DNA from: Phoronis australis
Lineage: Eukaryota; Phoronida; Phoronidae
NCBI GenBank assembly: GCA_002633005.1
Contig: NMRA01000010.1
Location: 427,252-491,251 of the forward strand
Length of the DNA: 64,000 nucleotides
Direction: 5' to 3'
Shown here one piece after another: positions 1-12,150 of this stretch (its first letter is position 1; each line of letters starts with the position of its first letter). A program made the translations under genes and the position numbers. The notes beneath the pieces are model-generated. The model searched no databases. It was not told where the DNA came from and saw nothing but the letters and a program-made list of their open reading frames with translations.

Positions 1-330
1 AAAGGCAAACGTAAAAAATAGGATTGCCACTATGAGTCGCAATTGTAGTCCAATTAATCAGAAAAAAATGCCATCTGTTGCCATGTTCACAGGAATACAG
101 CCACTTACATTTCACAAGATCCTACAAGATATTTAAGATATAAAGATGCCAAAAAATAGTCACCACGCGATACCACACTAACAGCGATACAGTGATGGAT
201 GCATGATGCCAAGACATAAAGACACAAATGATGTCATATGCATATTATGTGACAACATAAAAATAGGACGTACATTGGTATGTGCCACAACACCAAAAGT
301 GTCAAAGAGAATTGATCACAGATTGTACAC
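1..330. repeat. Degenerate interspersed repeat, copy 1
   Basis: No gene is seen here. The stretch resembles 26150-26860: both contain a 'ccatctgttg' or 'acatctgttg' block, then a 'gttcataggaatacac'-like block, then a 'caagatcct' block with a short AT-rich spacer. This looks like an old dispersed or minisatellite-like repeat. The family is not identified, and similarity was judged by eye only. Confidence 0.3.
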
Positions 331-538
331 ATGCAATACACTAGTTATCGATAAACAAATGTGTTTCTTGAACAAGAAATAAATTGAAATGAAATAAGAA
401 GAAATGTTTGGGATCGTTCCCAAAAATCTAAGAAAACTGCTGTTTTCCGAACTCCAAAGAAAAATTGAAATCTGTCCAACATTTTGACACTGATCAGCTC
501 GCACACAACAAAAATCAACAACTTCAATTCTCCTAATT

Positions 539-608
539 GTCCAAGGGGAGATAATTACACAGATATATTTAAAGTCCAAGGGGAGATAATTACACAGATA
601 TATTTAAA
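539..608. repeat. Two-copy 35-bp tandem duplication
   Basis: A 35-bp unit beginning gtccaaggggagataatt occurs twice in perfect tandem, with the first bases of a third copy at 609. It ends about ten bases from the splice donor of ARMH3 exon 9 (exon end 619, minus strand). The perfect identity suggests a recent duplication. Confidence 0.9.
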
Positions 609-618
609 GTCCACTTAC

Positions 619-3600
619 ATGAGTCAGAGTTGTGATAAAGTTTCTGTTGAGGTGAATGGCTTCATACAAAGCGAGCAGAATGGAATCATTCGCCCTGAAA
701 AAAATGTGACAAACATCATACATTGATGGTATGTATGAATAACCAATCACTAGTGAAAAAACTGGTTCATCGCCCTATTCAATGAAAAATTCAAAGAATG
801 AGGTAGTGGAAACAAGAAAAACGCAACAATATTCAAAAGCAAGTTGTAAGTTTCATACCTTAATGTAAATTAATACAATTTGGTGAAATGTGCAAATAAC
901 CAAACACTATTAAAAATACTTTCACCACTCAATTCAGTGCAAAAAACAAAGAATTGCATTGTGGGATAAGTGTCCGTTTCCTTTACTCAAGGTCGTGGGT
1001 TCAAATCCAACTGGGCGACACTGCTAGGCCCTTGAGTCAGGTCTAAAGCTCCTCAGCTCATAAACGGTTCTTAGAGATCAGTGCAATGGGCTCAGCTGAG
1101 TGGCAGTGCACATCTGGTACAATGTGTACTGCAATTATTTTTTCAAGCAAAATAATATTAAGTTGGTAAGATTCGTTTAAGTACCAGTCTTTATTCCGAT
1201 ATAACACAAAAAATAAAAACAAAATACTCACTGAAAACTACAAAAATTGTTTGGTGAATTAAAATCTGAGCGTAAGTTTGAATTCAAATTTTTGTTCCTG
1301 TGAAACATGGTGTGAGTTTTTAGTTACTTCTGTTACTATAACTTTGATAAATCTCAACTTCACCTGTGAGGATTTATATAAATTAGTCTGAGAAATGAGA
1401 GACAGCACTGTAAATGTAAGAGGTCGCTGGCCTGCAAACTACAAGCAATACACAGAGAGCACTAAAGAAGCTAAGTCAAAATTAATCTTTCTCAAGGAGT
1501 TCATTTTCAAGTTGCCCAGCATAAGCAGTAACCATGTTAAACATCATTTGAAATAATAACACAAGAGAAAATGCTGACACTAACTTGATTGCTTGTACTG
1601 TGGTCTCTTCGGGGACAAACATATTACCAACCTGCAACAACATAACTCATTCATGACCCATGTGAAAACTGACCCCTTGTTGACTAGAGGTAGTTGTGAA
1701 ATAAAACTTAGAACAATTGATAAAATTAATATAAATTACAGCTTAATTTTCAGGCCCAAAAAAACTATACATGTTAATTGTAGATCAATAGCAATCATTT
1801 ACTACTGAAAACTACAAATAAATTATTTTAGAAATTTTATATGTAGATCCAACAAATTTTATGAGAAATTAAGCTTCACATCAAGGTGATTTATAAAATA
1901 AACTTATCAACTTATTACTTGATTAATTATAATCAATTACAGTTTGAAACCTTTGAGAAATGGTGAATGTTTGAAGTAAACATAAGCCACACACTTGGGT
2001 ACAATACAATAAGGTAAGGGTATCCACCTATAGTTACAAACGCCACCTGGTGGTGACTTTTTGAACTATTCAAATAATTAACAAATGTTTGCCTTGTTAA
2101 GGGCAAAGGTGAACTGATATCTCTTTAATGAATAAATTACACATCTATACATACAAAGCATGTAAACTGAAACAAGTGTTATAAACATGTGTAATAAAAA
2201 GCTATTTAGGATAAAAACTTTGTTATGGACACCAGTGTGCAGTACACATGACAAGTCCATTAATTAAAGTGGGTAGGCAAACAGAGTTTGATCCTTCCAG
2301 GTCATACGAAATGATGAATGGGGTACTCTTGCGTCTGCTTGAGAGGTGTCGCCTCACAACTTGTTACGCACTGGCACCTTACCCATCTGATCCAAGCATT
2401 TGGAAGGTGATTAACCCACCTACATTCGGATTTAGATTATGAGTTTGTTGTGTGGAGTCTTGAAATGACACAGTTCAAAAAATGTCTTGCTTTATGTGAA
2501 AGTTACAGTGTGTGGCCTCCTCATTCTAAGAGGTCAGTCACTCCTTTCTGTAGTAGTTCAGTCAGCAACAGATAAAATGGCTAGCCTTGAGAATTGTTGT
2601 CCAGAGTGGATGGTAATAACTCAAAGAAAAGGTCAACCTCACTTTCATGATTATGGGCATGTCATATACGGAATGAAGCATGCATGCACACAGCAGCATC
2701 ACTGGCAAGGTCACCAAGCAGGAGGAATTCCGNGGGGGGGGGGAGATTCGTCATTTTCCTAGACTGGTGTATGTTTAACTATGACATATCTGCATTTCAA
2801 CAGAAATTTAACAAATAACATCTTTTGTAAAGATTTGCTAACTTTTGTGTAAGTATACAGCTCGTTTCCAATCAACAATGTTCACATTCCACATAGGTTG
2901 TGTGGTGTCTAGCATGCCAGAAACCACCGCAGCCAAATTTCTTGGGTTTTTCCAGTTATGGAAATGGATTAAACTCTACTCCCCCAATACACAATCAGGG
3001 CATCTACTGTTTCAGTAACAAAATGACATCTTTTGACCATTTTACCTCAAAATCCACAGACGCTTGCACTTGCCTTACACGGAAAAATAAACAAGGAAAA
3101 ACTCTGCTGGCCATATGTTTACAACACATGACCACACGCCTCTGTCTGATTGGTCAGTGACACTACTTTGATTGACATTTGGCAACTGGTCAATTTCCAT
3201 AAATGCAAGCTCTATCCAAACTGAAGAGCCAATCATTGAAAAATGCTTCAAAAGCAGTACACTTGCATTTCACAACCTGAGCTGCATAGCACTGAAAAAA
3301 TACTTCAGGTAGACACAATCTTTGTAGTTACCATGTTTGTTAATGCTGAGAAGAATCCCCCTTGTGGCTGTGCACGTTTGCTGCGGTACTCTCGATTGAA
3401 TTCAGTCAATGTAGAGGACACCACCTGTGCAAATCCCTGAAACACAGCATCAATAATTGAGACTGGCTTCCACACCAACATGACTGTCTCTGATATGAAT
3501 GTCATTTTATCTCCCTGTGCCATTTGAAATGCATTTTTAAGGGAATTTTGATTACTAGACAATAGTCAGTGATTTTGACACATCCTCTCCACTTCCCTCA

Positions 3601-6600
3601 TCACTCCCACCAATGTTGCCAAAAAACAAAATTATCTTAAAGTCCCTCCGAGTGCTAAGTTTGTTAAGTTGAATTTACAAATTTGTTGAAGCAACTGATA
3701 AACTCTGCTCCATTCTAATGTGTAGAACTTTAAGAACGCTGACACTGGTCCTACTCCAAAACATGAACTAAGCTAAATAATAATGCTTTTCAAAGATGGC
3801 ACCTTATGGGGGTTTAATAAATAATAAGAAAAGAGACAAAGCTGTTTGTGTAAAAGCTGTCAGAAGAGTTGCTGCCATCATGGCAGTGCGTGGTGTTATC
3901 ATGTGTAATTTGGACTGCTAACTCGCCATATTAAAGAAAAAAATGGCTTCCACCCCACAACATCAATTAAAACCTTTGTGTTCATAGATAGCAGTGCGTG
4001 GTGTTATCATGTGTTATTTGGACTGCTAACTCGCCATATTAAAGAAAAAAAATGGCTTCCACCCCAAAACATCAATTAAAACCTTTGTGTTCATAGATAG
4101 CAGTGTGTGAGGGTTTGGCCTCTGATTCAAAAGGGTAGACGTCAACTGATTAGGGCGGGTGTGTTTGCACCCATCATACCCTCTTTGACCCAAGCACTCC
4201 ACAGTGTCACGCTTATAAGCACAGCCATGTACCTAGGTTGATTCTACTTACATTCAATGCTAGTTCCTGGTCCAGTATGGACAACTTTACAATGTAAGGA
4301 TTGGCAGACTGAAATACAAAGCAAAAAGCACCGACATTTCAAATGTTCATAACCAGTGCACCATCAGAACTAAATTTACACAAAAACAGCATACTTCAAC
4401 GCACCTCACAGGGCAGTCGCCATGTGTCTAAAAACATAGAACAAGCTAAACGTTTATGACATTTCACGATATCTTAGCACATTGCCACAACCATAATTAA
4501 AAGTCATCACTCACACCATAGACTATATTGTATACGGACTACCAAATCTGTACATCCTAACTGCACAAAATCTCTGATCTCGCACACAATCCACGACCGA
4601 CACTTTCACGATAGGCCACAATGTCACTGTTCACTAACAACACCTGGTGTGATGTACAGTTTGCTCCTGGCAAGTATGTCAACTACTCACCAACTGGAAG
4701 CTGAGTTGAGCATTGGAAGATAGTGATGCCTCCTCTGTGAACTTCCAGAGGAAAAAATTTGAGTTGCAAATCTGTCGTCTATTATGTTCACATTACGCGG
4801 CGTGTTTATCATACAATGCACTTCTCACCTCATACTTCCTGTATTGCACTAGTAGAGTTAGAAGGAGGACTGCGTCCTGTCCATGTGACTGTCGCAGAAA
4901 TGGTGTGGCCAGGATCTGCACTATCGCCTCGAATACACTGTTCATCATAAGATATTCCAGTAACGTGTTCTGGCTCACGTTGTCCGTGGCCTGAAACAAC
5001 ACCAAAATAGAAGAACTGAACAGGAAATTGCATTTTGTCAAATTTCTCAAATAGAATAACATTTCAGGAAATTTTACTTTGTTTTAAGCATGGTTTGTAT
5101 GGCGTAGTTAGTACCAAACAACATTTTGATCACTTGCAATAATGTGATAAGCCTCTAAAAGTAGACACATGGCAGTTTTAGCAATTTTTTTCCCAAATGG
5201 AAAAGATTTTGCCATATACAAAGTTATACGAAGAATCATAGTGACCAGACAGGACTTAAATGTCAAAGGTTAAGGCTCTACCAAAACAGCTGTACCTCAT
5301 TCTCAAAAGACCTAAATACAAATTATAATTCTCTGAGGTCTTTCAAAATTTTAACACAAAACAGAAGAATTTGGAAAAGATACTGAGTACGTATGTACTT
5401 AGTTCTTCGCAATGAGACGATGTTCAGGTGGGTGCAGAGCCAAACTTGAGACTATAAACTGCAACCATATATTTTAATGAAGCTGATACATGTCAACTTC
5501 AGCTGAAATTTTCTAAGTGAAAAAATGCTTACCGTTATGATAACTAACAGCAGTTTCAGAGTCAAGTTCTTGAGACTGACAGACGTCTCTTCTGTTAAGA
5601 TGGAGTCCAAAGTCTCAATGAGAACCTAGCAGGCGAAACAAGACATTCTAAGAAAAATATCTAAAAATCGTGCGACCTTCCCCTCATGAGGTTCCAAAAT
5701 TTCCCCAAGTGATTAAAAGAATGCTGTCAAGGTCTGAACCACAAGTAACTTACAGAGGCAACAATTGAAAACAGCACAAAACGTTAGTTTTGACTACTTG
5801 AGGCAGAGCCTAGAGCCTATGAGGCCTGTTGACAGGGGTAAGAGAATGTTATTGATGGTGACCAGAGGTAGAATTTTCCCCATGCCTCAAAAATTACCCT
5901 CTAAGAAGGCACAGGCACCATTCCTTACAGATGAGTGAGGGCCCTGGAATTTAACACTAACTGTATAATGACATTTCATTTTTATGTTTTCAATGTACCA
6001 ACCACAGGTGATAACATAAATACACAATACTAAGGTGATGAGCTTAGTATAATAAAAAAATGGTTAGATTTTGTAATGATTTGCATCAATATGGAGATGA
6101 AGCTTTTTTGGATTTATAAAATTTTGAGTCTACTCAGTTATTGTAAGTGTAACTGAGCCGATAAGTAAGTTGGTTCAAAATAACATTCAACATTTTTTCA
6201 AACGATGCAGGAGGCTTTTTTTCTTATTAATGCAGCTTCAAAATGACGCAAGTGCAGAGTAGAAACAAACATTTTTCACCCTTGCCCTATCTTGACAATC
6301 CTTCCACTGTGAATATACTCTGTTTGGCCTTTATGCCTACATATGGGCCCTAGGCGGAGCTATGCCTGTCAACCCACACACTTCAACCGCTTATCCATGT
6401 ATGGACAGAGAACTGAGCACTCATGTCAATCAAACGTGCAAAACTCCCAAAATTCACCTGCATCTCTGTTTCCGCATTGTCAAATCCAATGAGAATATTA
6501 ATGACATCAAACCCACAGTCTCGCACACCCTTCTGATGTATCCCTCGTACGAATGCACATAACGTTTGTAGAGCGTTTACTATTCTTATTGGATGAGACT

Positions 6601-8397
6601 CCTTCAGAGCCTGAATGCAGTGGTAACAGACAGTGTTGATGCTCTCCTGAAAACAATAAAAGCACTCTATCAATCAAACACTTTGAAGTTTGCAAACGCA
6701 ACAACTACATAAATGGGATTAAAACAAACAGAATTCTCATTCCTTCGTAATCCTTCACTTCTTTTCTCATATCAGGATTGAGATTCCAAAGCACATAACG
6801 TGGATGGTGCAATGGAAAACAGGTTCTTCACCAAATTGAAGGGCACATAAGAACTAAAAGAGCAAAAAGGCTACACGTGCATTTAACAAACAATACACTA
6901 AATCCACTTATTCACCATCCAGTTCCAGTGTACAAAATATAGAACCACAAACAAGATGTTACATTTTTATTCACTTTCAAAAAGAGCATAATAATCAAGA
7001 TCTTAAATCAAATTATCATCTAGAGAGAATAAGATTTCAGAATCAAAAAGGCAGTGAGCTTGGGTAATCATGTCCAAAAATCTCTGAGCAGCTGTACCTA
7101 CCTTGAGAGCAATGAGTTGGTCTCCTGTCATTTTATCAAACTCCTTCTCAATGAACTGAACGTTGACTTTCAGCAAAAACAGCTCGTCCCAGAAGTTTGG
7201 ATTGTCTCTCCAAGGTTCACGACCCTATAATTAAATTTATGGATAACGGTTTCATTTCCTTGTTGTTTTACAATAAGCTAACAAGTGCTATGCAAGAGCC
7301 CTAGCAAAATTACAATTATACCAGTGTGCATGATTTTCTCTATTGATGTTGCAAACTAACACCATCAAATACAGTTTTACACATTGATAAGTACAGCCAT
7401 CCAGTGGTCTGAAATGACTGTATCACGCCAAGTCGTTTCAAGATTTCCTTCTAGTACAAACAAGAGTAAACTACAAACAATCTACTGTTACGTGTGTATT
7501 TTACACCTATTTCACACAATATGTGACAAAATGATGTCACTGGCTCTCACACTACTTAGTAATTCAATAAAAATGGAAAAGACAGAAAGAAATTACTATC
7601 GAAAAAAACACTCAACTAAGCAATCCTAATAGAAAACATTTTCAGGTAGAATAAATTATTGATAGCAGCTATGAACCTCCACGCCATCTATTGACTAATA
7701 ATTAGTCTCAACTTGTTCCTTACTCAGATGAGAAGTGATTTTTGACCTTGAAAAGAATTTACAGTTTGTTATTCCATCAGACCAAGCTCACAAAATTTCA
7801 AGCCACCCTGAAGTGAAATTTTATAATCTTGGTCCGAAGAAAAAAGAAACTACCTGCTCTTCTAGAACCCAGAAATCACTTCAAAACCAATCAATGATGG
7901 GCCTAAATCAAGAGTTGTTTTATAGCATAAAGAGCGTGTTTAATGCTGTTTTGAGTTAACTTAATTGAACTTGGTATAGTCTTTAGAATTTGGGATATTG
8001 GAACGGAAATAGATTTTTTATTCTGAAAAAGGAGACAGTTTTTGCTTTTACCATGTTTCTCAAAATCTGGACACTGCTGTTCAAGAATTCAAATCCGTAA
8101 ACATTTGTAATGGATAACATCACATTAACAATAAGAATTTAATGTTTTTGTGATTCTTTTGAAATGCCAACAAGGAGAGTAAATATTTCTGAAATTTGGA
8201 TCAACTAATTTTTTGATGTTCCTCACTGTTCAATATTTTTAGCATAAAAGTCATGGTCATACCAGAAATATTGCTTCATATATTTGTACAATCTTTTCCT
8301 TCAGGGCCATACGGGAAGAAGATCCCTTCCTCAGTAAGATCCCCTTGGCAGGAGCAGATGCCCCTGTAGGGGACTGCGGTGGAGAGCTCACACTCAT
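619..8397 (-). CDS. ARMH3: ARMH3 (C10orf76) orthologue, N-terminal half, 9 exons, partial
   Basis: Armadillo-like helical domain protein 3 is a cytosolic Golgi protein known in vertebrates to bind PI4KB and GBF1 and to support Golgi PI4P. Coding exons on the minus strand: 8263-8397, 7102-7224, 6458-6646, 5533-5625, 4829-4990, 4252-4308, 3332-3436, 1585-1631 and 619-694. They join without frame breaks into 329 codons, all with GT/AG borders. Recognisable family blocks are [11 protein letters not shown] (exon 2), [15 protein letters not shown] and [10 protein letters not shown] (exon 3), [11 protein letters not shown] (exon 5), [11 protein letters not shown] (exon 6), [10 protein letters not shown] (exon 7) and [13 protein letters not shown] (exon 9). 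The start is ATG at 8397 ([10 protein letters not shown]), eight bases after an acceptor, so an upstream noncoding exon is likely. The vertebrate protein is about 690 aa, so the second half lies beyond base 1. Exon 8 is the least certain, because it was found by fitting frame and splice phase. Confidence 0.9.
955..1140 (+). mobile_element. tRNA-derived SINE-like element
   Basis: A perfect Pol III B box, GGTTCAAATCC, lies at 998-1008 with a possible A box about 35 bases upstream. It is followed by a tail containing 'cctagg/cccttgagtcagg'-type sequence that resembles the conserved core of V-SINE-like elements. It sits in an intron of the ARMH3 gene. The ends are approximate. It has no clear cloverleaf and is unlikely to be a working tRNA gene. 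Confidence 0.5.
3883..4109. repeat. 108-bp tandem duplication in ARMH3 intron
   Basis: Two nearly identical units of about 108 bp start at 3883 and 3991, each beginning gcagtgcgtggtgttatcat. The start of a third copy is at 4100. The copies differ at only a few positions, so the duplication is young. It lies between ARMH3 exons 6 and 7 with no sign of coding. Confidence 0.9.
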
Positions 8398-8985
8398 CTC
8401 TTACATTCTGAAACAATCAACAAAATTTAGATTGAGAAGAAATGTGTAGAATCAAAGATCATCACGTTGCTAGGTAACCAGGTGGACTAAACAACCAACA
8501 ACCACAATGTACATTGTTACATAACCACTGATATTTCTCAGTGTCCTCTGGCTAAATCACAGTACCATAATTTCTAGTTTGAGGTAATAACGAGTGGCAA
8601 GCAGCGGAATATCTCTCTTTCATTCACGCTGCCCTGATGTCAAATGTCGCCATATATGACGTGACCAATCAAAGCAATGTCCATAAACAGTCCCCAAAGG
8701 TGTCTGTCTATGCTCAAAAGGTGGATGTTATTATGGTGATGTGACTTTGGTTGTTACAGCTGAGCTTCAGACCAGGGAATGGGTTAGACAGGTCCCCCAT
8801 ATGTGCTATCTCTCCTTGAAGTGACCCATACAAAACCCTCTGCACATTTCTATTTGCCCGTGAGCACATTGAATGTAATGGAGTTCAGTTTCCAATTCAG
8901 TTCAGAGAATGAAGGTCAACTGGAACAAAACTAACTATTGCAACGGTATTGTTGGTGGACATGACACACTGGCATTGGTACGTTC
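8398..8985. other. Upstream of ARMH3, no gene seen
   Basis: This stretch should hold the 5' noncoding exon and promoter of ARMH3. The acceptor just upstream of the start codon implies such an exon. No clear TATA element or CpG cluster is visible and no coding exon was recognised. Confidence 0.4.
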
Positions 8986-9223
8986 ATGCCAATGAAGTAT
9001 TACTGCTGTGCTGTGGGCTGCAACTCCGATGTGAGAAAGCTTGGTCTGTACAAACACTCGTGGATGCGTGATCTGAAATTCTCTGCCTTCCCAACATCAA
9101 TGAGAGACAAGAACATGTGCCTGATTTCCAAAACAAGGTCACACGATTTCTTATCTCTGGAACAAAGGAGAGTTCTTCTAGTAGGTCAATCGCTGCGTAA
9201 TCCGGGGCAGAATTATTATCCAG
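8986..9223 (+). pseudogene. THAP-like zinc-finger first exon, broken
   Basis: The reading frame starts MPMKYYCCAVGCNSD, continues GLYKHSWM and then KFSAFPTS. This is the CxxxxC and F-x-x-FP pattern of the THAP DNA-binding domain N terminus, a C2CH zinc module related to P-element transposase. The expected second half with the AVPTLF-type block is absent. The frame runs into the palindromic MITE at 9224, whose sequence supplies the last part of the open frame. It could be a real first exon using a donor near 9138 (aag/gtcaca), but no downstream exon was found on this strand. I read it as a relic of a THAP gene or of a P-like transposase. Confidence 0.45.
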
Positions 9224-9343
9224 CACTGGTCAGATATAGAGCGGTCCCTGATTTTAAGAACCAGTTTCATCCACTTAATAATTGGTGCATTATTCAGTGA
9301 TTGCCTGGTTCTCAAAATCAGAGACCGCTACATCCGACCAGTG
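9224..9343. mobile_element. Palindromic foldback MITE, family A, copy 1
   Basis: An inverted repeat of about 40 bp, with left arm beginning cactggtcagatataga and right arm ending cgaccagtg, flanks a centre of about 35 bp. The same structure with similar arms and centre recurs at 27829-27939. No coding capacity. It cuts the THAP-like frame before it. Confidence 0.8.
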
Positions 9344-10036
9344 CCAAAGCCATAGTCCCGGCCAATAGGCGTACTGGTTAATAGTCCTTGGAGAGCGACT
9401 GAGGTGAAAACTTCTTACTTCAGGGGTAAAGTTGGTTGCCGAATTTAGGCAACTGGTGTTTAAAATACATACATCTGGCTGAAATAAGTTCATAGCTTGA
9501 TAGGGGGTATGGCTAGGGGGCTACGTGTTGCATATGTAAACTGGAATTTGCAACAAAATATTGTCCACTTTCCTACAGCAACAAAGTGGATCGTTAAACT
9601 TGACATTAAAACTGGGACAAAGCAATGGTACCCACGATCGACAGCGTATTCACGAATGGCGTAAAAGGGGTCTATGCCAGGGCCAATTTAGACGTTAGCA
9701 CTTTCTCACCTACGCAAGCTTATCTCGATCTTTTTAGAGCATATCTCTCGAACGTACACTTCGATGATGAAAATCACGGAAGCTAGCGATTGACGAGAGC
9801 GCCACGCAGTGGAGAGATTGGGAACTTGAGTGTTCTCACGAAGGTAATTGGAATCCTGCGTGGCTTGAACTTGAAATTGAATGTTCATTTGGACAATCAA
9901 GGGGATTTTTTATTCAGTGTAAATAATTGTTGCAATAATTGGCTCCACGATCACTCATTTTCTCCTGTATCGTAACTCGTGTCCAAGAATCGGAGCCTAT
10001 GAATGGTAGCGTACTACCACTCAAACTTGGCTGATC
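9344..10036. repeat. Intergenic, with an unfilled copy of a dispersed repeat at 9855-9998
   Basis: No gene is seen. Bases 9855-9998 align by eye with 27745-27990: shared blocks are 'gaacttg-aaattgaat', 'caatcaggg', 'gatcactc' and 'agaatcgga'. The copy at 27.8 kb contains the family A palindromic MITE and this copy does not, so this is a natural empty site. The host repeat family is unidentified. Confidence 0.55.
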
Positions 10037-10103
10037 CTCGCTGGTTCCCTGCGTGCTTAGCTCAGCTACCGCCCCACCTAGCGGCACGCAGGGAACCAGC
10101 GAG
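10037..10103. repeat. Perfect 20-bp inverted repeat with 27-nt loop
   Basis: Bases 10037-10056 are the exact reverse complement of 10084-10103 (ctcgctggttccctgcgtgc). The 27-nt loop contains 'ttagctcagctaccgcc'. A strong stem-loop could form in DNA or RNA. It may be the core of a MITE or part of a tRNA-related element; neither is proven. Confidence 0.85.
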
Positions 10104-10190
10104 TGGCTGATCCGGCCGGGATCAGTGACCGGCTAATGAAAAAAGATTAAAAATTTACGTTATTCTGTTAGCATGTAATTTTATTTAATA

Positions 10191-10535
10191 GAGTGCAAAT
10201 TTTTATCAACGTGATTATTTGAGTGAACTCAGGGTCGGATCCCGGATTTTGAGATTTTGAGCTAGGCAGGGCACGGGAACCAGTGGATTTCGGCAGACGA
10301 TTATTTCATGTAGTACGAGTGCAAATTTTTATCAACGTGATTATTTGAGTGAACTCAGGGTCGGATCCAGGATTTTGAGATTTTGAGTTAGGCAGGACAC
10401 AGGAACCAGAATTTTGGCAGACGATTATTTAGCAGAGTGCAAATTTTTATCAACGTGATTATTTGAGTGAACTCAGGGTCGGATCCAGGATTTTGAGATT
10501 TNTAGGCAGGGCACAGGAACCAGAATTTCGGCAGT
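10191..10535. repeat. Three-copy tandem repeat, unit about 118-126 bp
   Basis: Units start at 10191, 10317 and 10435 and share 'gagtgcaaatttttatcaac' and 'gaactcagggtcggatcc'. Each ends near 'gggaaccag' and 'cggcaga'. One undetermined base lies at 10502. There is no coding sign. Confidence 0.9.
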
Positions 10536-12000
10536 CGACGGTCGGGATGCGGCGCGCGCCTACTTATAGCCTACTGAAAATGTAGGGATGCAGGTGTCTC
10601 GAATTTTTGGGTTTGTGGACCGACCTTTTGACTAAAAAAAAGGTAAACGGAGTTTGTTCAGGGCCTATGAATTGTTTATTCATTCTCCGAGCCCCATTGG
10701 TCAATGCGCGCATGTGCTAGTCAGCAATTGCACCCGCCACTGCCAATTCGTATCTGGTAGAATTTTAGACCCCCCTCCCAAATCCGCCACTGGAACTCAT
10801 TGCCAAATTTCGTCGTATATCCCAAGTTCACGCACAACGGCCAGCAGATATCGGTGGCAACCGCCACGTGCCATAATGGCCGACTCCTTCGCCACACAAG
10901 CGAAAATACTCCCATTTCGGAAAACATTTCTACCTATACATTTTTGTCTGTCGTTTCCAGCCAGGCCAGGTGGATGGTTGTTTTCCCACAATAGACGGGA
11001 AAATAGTCCCGGTTTCAACATGATGAGTTCAAATTATTTAAATATTCGTTACGCATGATCGCCGCCGGGGATTTGAAAAAAAATCTCACGAACTGCAAAT
11101 GTGGAAAAAGGCGGAGATGCAATGTTTTTGCAACAGTCCGCTTTAGTACTAGAATTCAGAAATAGCGTTTCATGAAACGAACGTGGTCCAGAGCGACTCG
11201 GAAATGCGACTCTTGTTTCTTAACAGGAATGAATAGTGTCCGAGATCGGTAGGTGAGCGACGAATGTTGTGGAGTGTGGAGACGGTCGGGTAAAGGTACG
11301 CCAATTGCTGTATATCTCGAGACACCAGAGGAGACAGCGTAATGGTCTCAGCCAACGGGAAAACGCGTCTTGTTTATTTCTGCGCAAACGTGAAGCTGGA
11401 CTCAGTTCAGTCCTATACCATATTTTAATTTTATTCGTTTTATTCTGTTTTTCATTATTTCTCTGAAGTTCCTTGACAAATTTTTATGAAATATGGCATG
11501 TTCTCGTTTTTTGGATGGATTGTACATTTTTGCGCCATCTAGTGTCCATTTTTATGATACAAATAAATAACCCTAAAAGCACACCACTGCGGTGCATTCG
11601 TGGGAGCATTTCAACGCTCCGCGTCGCTCTTGTTGAAGAATTCGGTTGTTGTTGTTCATAATTTGCAGGCTCATGCTACAGAACGCCGGAATCCGGGAAA
11701 GCAATTTTTGTCCATTAAAATAAAACTTTAGTTTATTATGTACAGGACAACATAATTCCAATGGCAGAAACGCTCCTTCACGGAAACTTCTGAACAACAC
11801 AAATGTATAATAAGAAATAAGAAACATTTCATTATACAATATTCATGGATTTAACATTATCTAAAAGACTGGCATATATGACGGCCTTACTGAATTGACA
11901 CTCCACAGAATAGGATATGATAGACCGTTGCATCTTCTGTGTGCATGTGCATGTTAAAATAATGTGTCTGTGTGATGCACCAATCTCTTTAATCTTCTAA
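10536..12000. other. Intergenic, no gene recognised; one hAT-like end at 10792
   Basis: Short open frames on both strands have no family motif. The only structure noted is 'aatccgccactg' ending at 10792 after a C-rich run. It matches the right end of the hAT-like elements at 36976 and 52249. Confidence 0.4.
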
Positions 12001-12150
12001 TTGACCTATTGCAAGCTCCGCCCCCTTGCGTAATGTCGACTAATAAACAAGTTTTACAAGTAACGTGTTGTTTATCGGGTAAAATGGCGGCTTGGAAACG
12101 AAGGTGTGTGAATAATGCTGCCTTCACTCAAAATCCTGGCGATAGGTCAA
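12001..12150. mobile_element. MITE family B, copy 1
   Basis: The element opens ttgacctattgcaagctcc and closes ggcgataggtcaa, giving terminal inverted repeats of about 13 bp. The interior aligns with the reverse complement of 40398-40572 over almost the whole length, including 'aaaatggcggcttggaaacg'. It has no coding capacity. Confidence 0.75.
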
